From the NCBI RefSeq assembly GCF_000003195.3, contig NC_012877.2, positions 20,176,294 through 20,240,293 of the forward strand: a DNA stretch of 64,000 bases, in the 5' to 3' direction. This stretch comes from Sorghum bicolor (taxonomy: Eukaryota; Streptophyta; Magnoliopsida; Poales; Poaceae). The position numbers were made by a program, and so were the translations under genes. Below, piece by piece: positions 1-9,847 of this stretch (its first letter is position 1; each line of letters opens with the position of its first letter). The notes beneath the pieces were generated by a model. That model worked only from the letters and a program-made list of their open reading frames with translations, was not told the origin of the DNA and did not search any database.

Positions 1-753
1 ATACTCATACTTCTTTGACGACGAAAATGGCCCCATGTAGTCAATCCCCCAGACATCAAAGAGCTCTATCTAGAGATTGCTGATGAGTGGCATGGCATCC
101 CTTGAATTGATATTACCAAGTCTTTGGCACAGGCCACATCTCCGAATAAATTCTCTTGTGTCTTCACACATTGTTGACCAGAAGAATCCACACTGCCATA
201 TCTTGGCGTGTGTTCGGAACGCCCCATAATGACCTCGATATGGTGATGAATGACATCTTTCAATGATTTTGATTCCATCTTCAGGTGGCATACACCTTCT
301 GAGTATGCCATCAGAGCATACTTGGAAGTGGTATGGTTCATCCCATATGTGAGAATGGCTCTCCTGTATTAGCTTCCTTTTGTTACCTCCTGGTGGTACA
401 TATCATGTAACCATAAAATTAACAATATCTACATACTAGGGGTCAGATCTGTTGATTCCATAGAGCATGTCGTCTCAGAGTGAGTCGTCGTTGGGTAGTT
501 CCTATGGGTTCTCAAATTGCATTCTACACAAATGGTCGGCAACAAAATTTTCTACTCCCTTTTTATCTTTCATTTCTAAGTCAAATTGTTGGAGTAATAA
601 AATCTATCTTATCAAACGGGGTTTAGCATCTTTCTTAGTGAGCAAATATTTTAAAGCAGCATTATCAGAATAAATAATTACTTTATCTCCCACTAAGTAA
701 TATCTAAACTTATCAATAGCAAAAACAACAGCAAGGAGCTCCTTTTCAGTAGT
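1..753 (-). pseudogene. Athila-like pol fragment: RNase H end and integrase zinc finger
   Basis: On the minus strand this reads as the end of a Ty3/gypsy RNase H followed by the start of integrase. Near 750-480 one frame gives an RNase H segment with a 'YSDNAAL' core and a 'ARPRLIRWILLLQQFDL'-like tail. From about 290 to 70 a frame reads as an integrase HHCC zinc finger: two His residues around 'CHSSPYRGHYG' and a paired Cys block ending 'CGLCQR'. The integrase catalytic core lies beyond the left edge. It continues the reading of the RT fragment at 2113-2895; a solo LTR separates them. A frame change and stops make it non-functional. Lineage call (Athila rather than Tat) rests on the RT half and is moderately sure. 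Confidence 0.75.
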
Positions 754-2107
754 TGTTGACGGTCAATAACGTCAACTTTTATTATAACATTAGACCTGAA
801 GGAATACATGAAAACACACTAGTCTAGGGTTTTATCTGACAATTTACTTGAGTTTTCCATATTTTGTATTTTCCAGGGTGAATTTCATGAAAGCCGAAAA
901 GAGAGATTCTAGTGCAAAATAAACACGAAACTTATCCGCCATGGTAACATTGCAATAAAAACATTGCAAACGGGACGTGGGAAGACTCTGGAAGACACCC
1001 GAAGAGCTGAGGGGCCAGAGGCTGCCAGGTGGGGCCGGTCGACCCCACCCTAGCGTCGGCTGGTGCCCCCCTACTAGGTTTCAGCCCCCCTTATGGAAGT
1101 TTTCTCCACTGCCTACGAGGAGTCATCTTGGCCTTTGGTTAAGTTGGTTTGTTCCTGCGGTGCACGTCGATCCCACCGAGCAATAAATAGAGGGGCAGAC
1201 CCCCTCCCTAAGGGCACCACATGAGGGAGATGTAGAGGCATCCCTTGAATGGATGACCTCTCATCTCTAGAGAATTAGGGCTAGACTTTCCAATGTAGTA
1301 GATTAGTTCTAGTTGAGAGTTAGGGAGAGCGGCGCTACACCCAAGATCTGGAGGAGTCTTTAGAGTTCTGGTATATCTTTGTATTTTCTATTGTAAGACT
1401 TATGCTTTATTATATTTTATCTTCTCTATTTATGTTTATACATTACATTTGATTGGTTAGTATAGTTGTTATACTTTAGCATAGGATCTCCGCCCGCATC
1501 AGGTGCTCTAGTTGTTAATTGTGACTAGAGTAGTAATTTGTAGTAGAGACATGGTGTCTAGACTATGGGTTACCTGAGATTGCACCCAATTCTATGGATA
1601 GTTGTGGTAGCCCCAGGTGGTGACTGAGCTGATTGCCGACGTATTCCACCACATTTGGATTGATGTTGTAGAACCGTAGTCAGACCATCCTAGCCCCCTT
1701 CTCAACTGTCTGTGGCTAAATGCTCTGATGTCCCAAAGTATTATTGTGTAATTGCTTTACCTACCATGAATTAGTTATTATAGAACCCTAGTAATAGAGA
1801 AGTATTTGGGAACCTTAAACTCTCACATTGTCCTCTCACTTTAGCTATCTACTCTTTTATCATAGAATTCTCCGTTGTGTGTCATATATGCATAATTCCT
1901 ATCATCTATTATTTACCCCTACTTTAGTATAGTTGGTGTATTAGCTAGTAGATACATGATGGTGAATTACCAATATCTTTATCCGTTGTTTCCTAGTGGT
2001 AAAATATAAATAACGATACCTAGAATACTCCCGGTAAAATGCTACAATGGTTTTCTATGTGTTTGCGGAATCCTTTATATTTTAAATATGCATAAGAAAT
2101 ACCAACA
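754..2107 (+). mobile_element. Solo LTR of an Athila-like retrotransposon, TSD GTAGT
   Basis: The segment starts TGTTGACGG and ends CCAACA. It is flanked by the 5-bp direct repeat GTAGT at 749-753 and 2108-2112. Removing it and one repeat rejoins the minus-strand pol reading across the RNase H start (a Leu-Asn-Tyr-Ala-Thr-Thr block followed by Glu-Lys-Glu-Leu-Leu). No internal coding region is present, so this is a recombined solo LTR. It shares the U5 landmark 'AATACTCCCGGTaAAATGCTACA' with the other Athila-like LTRs here, but its U3 is strongly diverged. A palindromic GC-rich block (GGGGCCGGTCGACCCC) lies near 1034-1049. Orientation is inferred from the U3/U5 order. Confidence 0.88.
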
Positions 2108-2112
2108 GTAGT

Positions 2113-2895
2113 AGCATAATTAAGTTGAGGTCCTAGCAAAGTTTTGCTAGCATAAGCAATTGCATGATGCTTTTTATCTTTAGTTTGTCCAGATACTGCC
2201 CTCATAGCATAATCACTAGCATAACACATATTTCAAAAGGTAAAGACCAATCAGGGGCTTGAGTGATTGGTGCTGAGATGAGTGCTTTCTTAAGAATTTC
2301 GAAAGCTTGTAAACATGCATCATCAAATTTGAAAGGAACATCCTTAGCCAATAAGCGAGTAAGAGGTCTAGCAATAAATGAAAAGTCTTTTATAAACCTA
2401 CGATAAACACTAGCATGGCCAAGAAAACTCCTAATTCGATTAACAGGCGGAGGTAAATGTTCAATTACTTCTATTTTAGCTTTATCTACCTCAATGCCTC
2501 TTTCCGACACTAAGTGTCCTAGCACTATTCGTTCACTAACAATGAAATGAAATTTTTGCCAATTAAGGACTAAGTGCTTTTCTTCACACCTTTGCAAAAC
2601 CTTACCTAAGTTTTCTAAACAATCATCAACAGTTTTTCAATAAACAAAAAAATCATCCTTGAAAACTTCCGTAATCTTTTCAATCATATCAGAGAATATT
2701 GACATCATACATCTTTGAAAATAAGCAGGTGCATTACATAACCCGAAAGACATTCAACGATAGGCATAGGTTCCATAGGGACATGCAAATGTGGTTTTGC
2801 TTTGGTCATCAGGATGGATAGGGATTTGGTGATACACCCTGAATATCCATCTAAGAAACAAAGGAAGGAATAGTTGGCTAACCGCTCTAGCATCT
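2113..2895 (-). pseudogene. Athila-like reverse transcriptase to RNase H start (broken)
   Basis: Minus-strand remnant of the RT palm and thumb and the first part of RNase H. RT motif A reads FLDGYSG near 2840. A YxDD-like box appears as 'FKDDFFVY' near 2650, in a different frame. The thumb follows, with 'SFLGHASVYRRFIKDFSFIARPL' and 'PFKFDDACLQAFEILKKAL' between about 2430 and 2290, a spacing and wording typical of the Athila lineage. RNase H begins with 'DYAMRAVSGQ...HAIAYASKTL'. At least one frameshift separates motif A from the YxDD region, and stops occur in the linker. The 5' end is cut by the LTR starting at 2896. Probable catalytic role in the parent element: cDNA synthesis; this copy cannot make it. 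Confidence 0.82.
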
Positions 2896-4547
2896 TGTTG
2901 ACGGTCCTTAAGTATCAAATTTAATTATCAAATAAACAAAGAAAAGGATCCAAATGAAATCAACAACCAGACTTAGGGTTTTATCTGACAGAACTCCACG
3001 AGTTTTGGTGTTTGTCTATTTCTGCAGGGGGTTATCAGGAAATACGGAAGAAAGACCACATGTCGGGATTACATAGAGATATTAACGTGCCGTGCAATTA
3101 TCTTTCATCTAGAAGACTCCAGAGGCCACGAGAACAAAGCGGAGGCAGAACAGGGCCTGGCCCAGGGCGCCCTCCCTAGGGACTAGGGCGCCCGCCCCCT
3201 GCTGGAGTCCAATCATGACTCTCTTTCGGGATCAAGCTCCACCGACCTAAAGGATCAAGGATAACCGTTCAATCAATGTCAGTTTGATCCGACGACCCAT
3301 ATTCACTTGGAAGGACTATAAAACCAGACCCCCTGGCCCCTAGAGGAGAGAGCCTCTCAACCCTAATTCATTATTCATCAAGGGAGAAGAAGCCTCTGAT
3401 CAAGCCTAGAGCCACCACATCAATTAGACATCTAGATTAGCATAGCTACATAGGATTAGAACTAGAAGGAGTCAATCTTCGATTGGTTTCTGGATCTGTC
3501 AAGAGGATTCTTGGTAATTCTCTATTGTTCTTCAATTGTTCATCTTTGTTCTTCAATATTATGAATATGACTTTGTTCTACTTCAATATATTGCTTATGA
3601 CTTTGCTCTGCTTGTTTATATTCAAGATTATATTGTTCTTAGTTTATCATGGTTATATACTTGGCTTAGTTAGATTGGAATTATATACATGTTTAGGATC
3701 GTATAGCGTTTATCCATCGGATCCATGGGTAAATGATAGATATTGTGTAGGCGTGGTGCATATACCGTATTTATCTGCGATTGTACCCAATATGCCAGAT
3801 CATGGGGTAGTTCGTGGTAGTGACAGTTCCATTGATTCTTATATAGTCCCCCTCTCGTGTATTGGGCTGGCAGAGCAACATTATTACAGGGGAGTGATTG
3901 CGATGTTTCTCATATTCCTTACTAATATCACTATGCATGGGCGTAATCTTGTCTTACAATGATTGCTAAGTATAATTGCACTAACTATGATATACTAGAC
4001 TATATAGTTGAGAATAACTTAGGAAATATTCTTGTAGCTCGTCCTAATTCCATACTAATGACTTGCTAGAATATCTAATTGAGGTGCTTATCATATTTAT
4101 ATGTGGCTAAGTTATGCTGATCAGATTAATTATGTTTGTCACTATTCATTACTTCATATATCCTTTATGTGACACTTATCCCTGTATGAAAGAGTTAGAT
4201 AAATGTTCTCAATTATACATGCAATGATAGATACTCAATCTTATATTCCATTCTATAATCAACATTGATGGTTACTAATCCCTTCCCAGTGGTAAAAATA
4301 TAAATAACAATACCTGGAATACTTCCCGGTTAAAATGCTACATCGGTATTAATTTGTGCGCTTGCAGATCCCATTCATTATTTATTTAGATGAGCAATTG
4401 CATATTTCAATACCGCGTCGCTCATGTCATGCTGGGGATGACAACTTGGCTTAAGTGGTATGAGGGATAGGTTTGACATTTTTGGCGCCGTTATCAGAAT
4501 TAGAAAACTAAGTCTACTTTTGGTAATGACGTTAAGAATGCCCAACA
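2896..4547 (+). repeat. 5' LTR of an Athila-like retrotransposon
   Basis: Begins TGTTGACGGTCC and ends GCCCAACA, followed after 8 bases by a primer-binding site, so it is a 5' LTR on the plus strand. U3 carries two perfect GGGCGCCC palindromes at 3165-3172 and 3186-3193 (21 bp apart) and a TATA-like 'ACTATAAAAC' about 125 bp downstream. The 3' part carries the family U5 landmark around 4312-4376. Left flank CATCT (2891-2895) is the candidate TSD; its mate is not in the expected place in this window. A PBS-like sequence lies inside the LTR at 4483-4500. Close relatives are the LTRs at 59981 and 62811. Confidence 0.85.
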
Positions 4548-4555
4548 AGCATTTT

Positions 4556-4573
4556 TGGCGCCGTTGCCGGGGA
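4556..4573 (+). other. Primer-binding site, tRNA-Asp type
   Basis: TGGCGCCGTTGCCGGGGA matches the complement of the 3' end of plant tRNA-Asp as known for Athila-type elements. It is separated from the LTR end by the 8-base spacer AGCATTTT; element D has almost the same spacer before its own PBS. Confidence 0.85.
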
Positions 4574-4706
4574 AGGTTGATTACTAATCAGGAATGAATA
4601 TAGGATTTTGAGTTATCATTCGCATCACTAATATGATTGAGCTTATCAATTCTCTCATACAGTTTTACCCCGATATATTTCTATTTTATCTTATGCAGGG
4701 TAATGT

Positions 4707-5162
4707 ATGAATAGAAGACATCTTCCAGGAAATTTTGTTGACAATCACGAAGCGTTATTCAGAAAAACTAGAGCCAAGCTCAAGAAGAGATCATCAACAC
4801 TTCAGCAAGAAGCTTCATCCAATCAAGAAGATCACCGGAACTTGTCTTCAGAATTCGAAGCCATGGCGAACAAATCGATCCGTGAGTTCTCAGCTCCCAC
4901 TACGGACAACATCCACACTGGACCTGCTGCAGAGATCGACGGCAACTTTGAGCTCAAGCCTGGACTTATCAACATGGTGCAATCCAATCAGTTATGTGGG
5001 AAGGCACACGAAGATGCTAGTGCTCATCTCCAACACTTCCTGGAGATTTGCAGCACATTCACCATATCAGGAGTCCCCAGAGATGCTATACTACTTCGTC
5101 TCTTTCCATTCTCACTGTTGGGGAGAGCGAAGCAGTGGTTTTACGCTACAAAGGAGAAGAAT
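4707..5162 (+). pseudogene. gag fragment, Athila-like (truncated)
   Basis: Starts at an ATG about 130 bases after the PBS, encoding MNRRHLPG. After a Lys/Gln-rich leader, the frame reads 'REFSAPTTDNIHTGPAAEI', 'FELKPGLINMVQSNQLCGKAHEDASAHLQHFLEIC' and 'LRLFPFSLLGRAKQWFYATKEK'. This is the N-terminal half of the Retrotrans_gag capsid domain and aligns clearly by eye with the gag of elements B and D. Coding similarity stops abruptly at about 5162, before the C-terminal capsid and the protease. The sequence to the right is unrelated, so this is a rearrangement or insertion junction. No stop codon lies in the preserved part. Confidence 0.85.
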
Positions 5163-6126
5163 ACTACGTGCCCTCCCTCCATCATGCATATGGGCACCAT
5201 CTCCATGGTCTCTCTTCTCCCCTATGCCGCCTGCTTCACTTCCTTGCATGCAAAACAGCCACAATTATTCCCCTCCCCTTAATAACCCCGCATGCACCTC
5301 TCTCTTAATATTTCTATTACACCTTTGATGGCAATAGAAGCAGCCTTGTCTCTCCTTTATTTTTTCTCCCATCAGAAACCAGCGCTGCCCCCTCCTCCTA
5401 TTCACATCAAGAAACAGAAGGGGCGAGCTCCCTCTGTTCCTCTTCCTTCCCCATGTCTGCAGCTCCAACTTCCTCTCCCTCCTCTCCATCAAAACAGAAA
5501 GAAAAATGTGTCTACAATTCTGTCTTGCCGCTGCAGTGATCATCTTCAAGATGAAGCAAGCTATGTATCAGGATCACAAACTTTGATCTCACCTGTGGTA
5601 AAGTCTCTCCTCTCTCCCTATGTCTCTGAGCAGCACCTTGTTCATCACCATCCCTCTCTGAATCTCTGTCTGGTAAAACAGGAAGGTCTCAAATCAAAGA
5701 CCGCAGCCCGGTTGTTGACATTCTGCCGGTAATCTCCATGGTTGTTGCATCCTTATCCAGGCCATATCATGGTGCTGCACCTTTGTGTAGATTTCATCTT
5801 GGTGCACATCATCTTCCAATTGATTCAACCACGGCAACCTAGACGGTTGTTTACCATAGCATCAACCCCAGATAAATGCAGGCCACCATCGACGTCTTGT
5901 ACAGATCATATGTTCCCTTCCATGGTGAGGACGCCCCTTCCACTCCATCCTCTGATCTTACTGTTCTTGTCCATCTCATCCGTGCCTTTGATCTTTCATG
6001 TGGCATATATTATCTATGGAGCGCAATCAGTGTTGTCCCGTTGATCGCAGTCCCCGTCAACACCCATCATCGATGTCAGCCACCGTCAACTTCATCTCTA
6101 GCTGCAGCTAACCCCGACGTGAGGAC
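5163..6126. other. Non-coding stretch right of the gag break
   Basis: I recognise no gene. The sequence is C/T-rich on the plus strand (many CTCTCC and CCTCCT runs) and has only short open frames in several overlapping phases with no family signature. It is probably LTR or leader sequence of the element whose tail ends at 9847, but this is inference from position only. Confidence 0.4.
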
Positions 6127-6787
6127 CAGTGCCGGCCCTAAGGGGTGGGCAGCAGGTGCGACGGCCGAGGGCCCAAGCAAGATAGGGGCCCAAGTCCAAA
6201 TATATAAGACCTCATACCATTTAGTTATAGTCCATTAGAACTTAGGATTAACGAGAAAGTGCAGCGGCTCATCAGCAAAAGGAGTTTTTTTTAGACGGCG
6301 AGACATAGGTACGCAGTACCAATAAAATCACCACATGATTAGCATCATCAGCATTGATCATCAACGTTCCGATGCTCGAGTTCCAGAATCCAAACGACGA
6401 CATTCTAGATGTCAACTAGGCAGCTGACTAGCTGAGGCAAAGCTTTATATCCTTGTGTCCTTTTTGTGATTTGTGAATGTTGATTCTAAATCAATTTACG
6501 TCTAAATTGTATAGGTCCTAGGTTTTTTCTTTGTTCAATTTTTGTCTAGTACTTTGTACTCATATAGTTATGTTTTTCTTAGCAAATTAGAATGCTTGAG
6601 CTTATCTACCGAATCTATCATTCATTCAACAGTGTTTTTCTCTCGTAATAAATCAATGAACAGTACTTTCAGCTATAGCTTTTTAGACAAGCGAATAGAC
6701 CTTGTATAATATAAGATTTTATGATCTACAAGGGCCATCACACGACAAATTCGCCAGAGGGCCCTCAAAATCATAGGGCCGGCACTG
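6127..6787. mobile_element. Non-autonomous hAT transposon, TSD GTGAGGAC
   Basis: A 661-bp element with perfect 14-bp terminal inverted repeats: CAGTGCCGGCCCTA at the left end and its exact reverse complement at the right end. It is flanked by a perfect 8-bp direct repeat GTGAGGAC (6119-6126 and 6788-6795), the target-site duplication length of hAT elements. Just inside the left TIR are 'GAGGGCCC' and 'GGGGCCCAAG', and inside the right 'GGGCCCTC', giving subterminal GGGCCC motifs that could bind transposase. No transposase ORF is present, so it must be mobilised in trans. Perfect TIRs and TSD suggest a fairly young insertion. Confidence 0.93.
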
Positions 6788-6795
6788 GTGAGGAC

Positions 6796-9700
6796 CACCA
6801 TGTTCTTCATATTTTTAATATGTTTTTCATTCTAGAACATGTGCCATAATTTGTGCATGGTCGAATTCCGGCGATGTTTCATAACAATCATGTCTTTGCC
6901 TTTTGCGGACAGCAGCGCTGCTTCCAATTTGGCATGCACATTCCTAGAGTTCCCGCCCTTAGGTCATAGAGATCTTTGAAAATGATGTTGATCATTCAGT
7001 GGCACACGTCTCATAATCTTTCATGACCAGATAATTCAAGATGAAGGAGATATACTTGTTCTTGTGCTTGCTGTCCCTGCAGCCATGCAACCGCGCAGCT
7101 GTTGTTTGGCATGCATATTCCCGATGTTTCATCACTCCAGTGATTGTGTTCTTCAACCACAATTTGTTTCATATCCTTGCACATGCCCCTGAGAAATTTC
7201 ATGGCAATAGGATTCAACATAAAAGAAATATCATTTTTCTTGTGCTCGCTGTCCCTGCTGCCCCGCAGCCGCGGTGCAGTCAGTTGATGCGTGTGTTGCC
7301 AAAAATCCGTTACTCTGTTTAACAAATAAATTTACCCACATGTGTATCGTGAATATGCACACGTCTTTGCAAGCTGGTTTGACCATAGGTGCCACGATGG
7401 CCGAGATATTGGTGTCTCTATATTTGTCTTCCCTATTGTCCAGAAAACAGTTATGCAACTCGCTTTGTATTCTTGTTTCCCGGCTAACCAAAGGTTGAAA
7501 CATCATGTTCTTTTGCAGTAGCATACTCAATATATTCCCCAACAACATCACAAAATTCATCACTATTCAGGTTCTGTTATAACCATGCAACCACTCATCA
7601 AAACCATCGCAGTCCGCCAATGTGCATGTCTTGGATGCATCGATGTTTCACCACGTTCCCCGCTAAACCACTATATGAATCACTGAGCCCTCTCGTAAGG
7701 ATGAGTTGTTTCTTAGTTGCACATCATCCAACTATATTTCAAGCCTAGAGCTTTAGTGAGGCCTTGCCTTTTTATGGTCACATCTACCACTAACCACCAT
7801 TGTCCATGCGCCACGGGGTATGCTCAACCGGTGCGCAAATCACCATAAATGTGTTACCCTTTTATGTAGCATTCACACTGCTGCAGCCACTTGTCTAAAT
7901 ATGTTCCAAAGTATCCATTTCACCAATCCAAATGATCATCATCATATCCTACGGTAGTTTGCCAAACCTGCGCTATAAGTTTCATCTTCACCTTTCGCCT
8001 TGTATCCATCATCTCCTCATTGTTGGCAAATTTTATCCTAACCAACCACCACCATTGTTTTTGGGTCTTCATGTTCTATGTCAAGAAATAAATATTCTTG
8101 TTAGTATCTCATCATACCATCTCACTATTGTGTAGCCCTTGCCATGTATATGTTCCGTCTCATCAGGCTCTCATAGGCATCTCATGTTACCTAGCTCTTG
8201 AATCTTCATATGCTTACTTCATCCTTCACAATGTCATATCCATCTTGTATAATCCTATAATCATTACCCTTCATCTATAAGTCCTTATGTTCTCTAGTCT
8301 TTCAAGTTAGCCATGTACACAATGTCTATTCTATTCCTATCATTTATCAAACCTTCCAACTTCTACCTATGAACTTTCATGTCTTTTAAACCATAGCTCC
8401 GTTTAGTTGTTTGTGTGCTCAAATGTTCGTAGTTGCAAGACCTACATGTTTAAAACCTTAAAGTCCTGTTTTATAATGCTTGATGTATTGTTTTTAGGTT
8501 TCTTTTATGGTGCTTGTGCTGGTTGTTGTGATCTATAAAAGAGGAGATATGCGAGGATGATTCAGAAGGAAAGTTGGACAAGTTTGAGCATTATTTGAGG
8601 CAAGTGTAACATGAGTTCCCTTGTTACCTAATAAACTATTTAATCACCTATTCATATGCATGTGTCTAATATGATAAACCCCTAAGGACTTTGCCTACAA
8701 CTATTGTATCTTGTATCCTTGTTTACCCTAGGGTTATGCAAATGGGTAGTTTGCTTAGTTTGCAATCACCAAACTGTATAATATTAATACTGATTAATGA
8801 TTATGGAATCAATATTACAATGATGCTTTCTAGCAACATGGATATCAGGGGGCTAGAGCATTTGGCCTTTTGGGTGCTCTAGTCTGCCCTCCGTAAGGAC
8901 TGAATCTTAAAGCGGCAAACCAGGACTGACAGTACAACCATGAGAATCACATGGCTCTGATCTTAATCAAGTATGTAGTACGTCTCTAGCCTGTTAGTGG
9001 TTACCGAAAGGCACAAGAGGGGGGTGCCTCCTGGTGTATAGTTTTGCTCCTACCTTGGTGTGTACAGTGCCGCGACCACATGTGCCTCTTGGAGGAGGTC
9101 TCTATGCACACTTGCCGCTGAAACCTCGTGGTCACTAACTAGTTAGGGCGTATAGTGAAAGGTTATGTAGTGATCCCTACTGACTTACCTTGGAAGTGAG
9201 TCAAGAGGTTGGCCCCCTCGGGCAAAGGGCAATCATGACTCACGGGTAAAGATGTACATACTCTACAGAGTTATAAAAACTGATATATCAGCCATGCTCT
9301 CGGTCAAGAGCGGCCTGGATCCTTTTCGAGATAGATGGTTTGGGTTGATGATTAATTTTGATGATAATTATACTTATCACCTTAGGAGCTTAAGCATAAA
9401 CTAGCAACATAGGTCTAATAATAAAATATGACCAACTAAAAATGCTTATCGCAGTAAAAACCAAGTCAAGCCTTTTGAGCCTTGCATCCCCTCATGTTAT
9501 ACTTGTTGAGTATGGTGCGCTCACACTTGCTTTACATTCAACAATCAAAAATCCCGGATGGGTACCAGATGGTGATACAAAGGCGGAGTTCCCTGAGATG
9601 TTCCAGGAGTACTAGGCGAGTGTACCCCCAGTCAACCGTCTCTGTGGAAAATGGAGACCCAAATTGAAGATTAGGATTAGTTTCCGCTATGCTTTGTTAT

Positions 9701-9847
9701 GATGTAAGCTTTGTTGTAACTATGTTCCAATATATAATAAAGCATTGTTCTTGATATTCTCCATATTTGTCGCTATATGTGTTGTGTGGACATCCTGGGC
9801 ACACATATAGTTAGCGCTTGGTCTTCTTTGGAAAACCAGGTGCGACA
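6796..9847 (+). repeat. Non-coding, LTR-like tail of an unclassified retrotransposon
   Basis: No coding region is recognisable. The right end looks like the 3' end of a long plant LTR: a polyadenylation-type AATAAAG near 9736, then 'CATCCTGGGCACACATAT', then a terminal GCGACA at 9842-9847. Directly after this, reverse-transcriptase coding sequence of element G resumes. The left end could not be found, so element type and length are open. Two diverged copies of a segment containing 'CTTGTGCTYGCTGTCCCTGC' occur about 180 bp apart near 7060 and 7240. Likely a decayed LTR or solo LTR whose insertion was followed by a deletion. Confidence 0.45.

Noticed and set aside
4483..4500. First TGGCGCCGTT as the primer-binding site
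   Set aside because: Only the first ten bases fit the tRNA-Asp end; the copy at 4556 matches over 18 bases and has the same 8-base spacer as in element D.
5742..6238. Overlapping plus-strand frames of 100-120 codons
   Set aside because: One crosses the left end of the hAT element and its target duplication, so it cannot be a conserved gene; no recognisable motifs.
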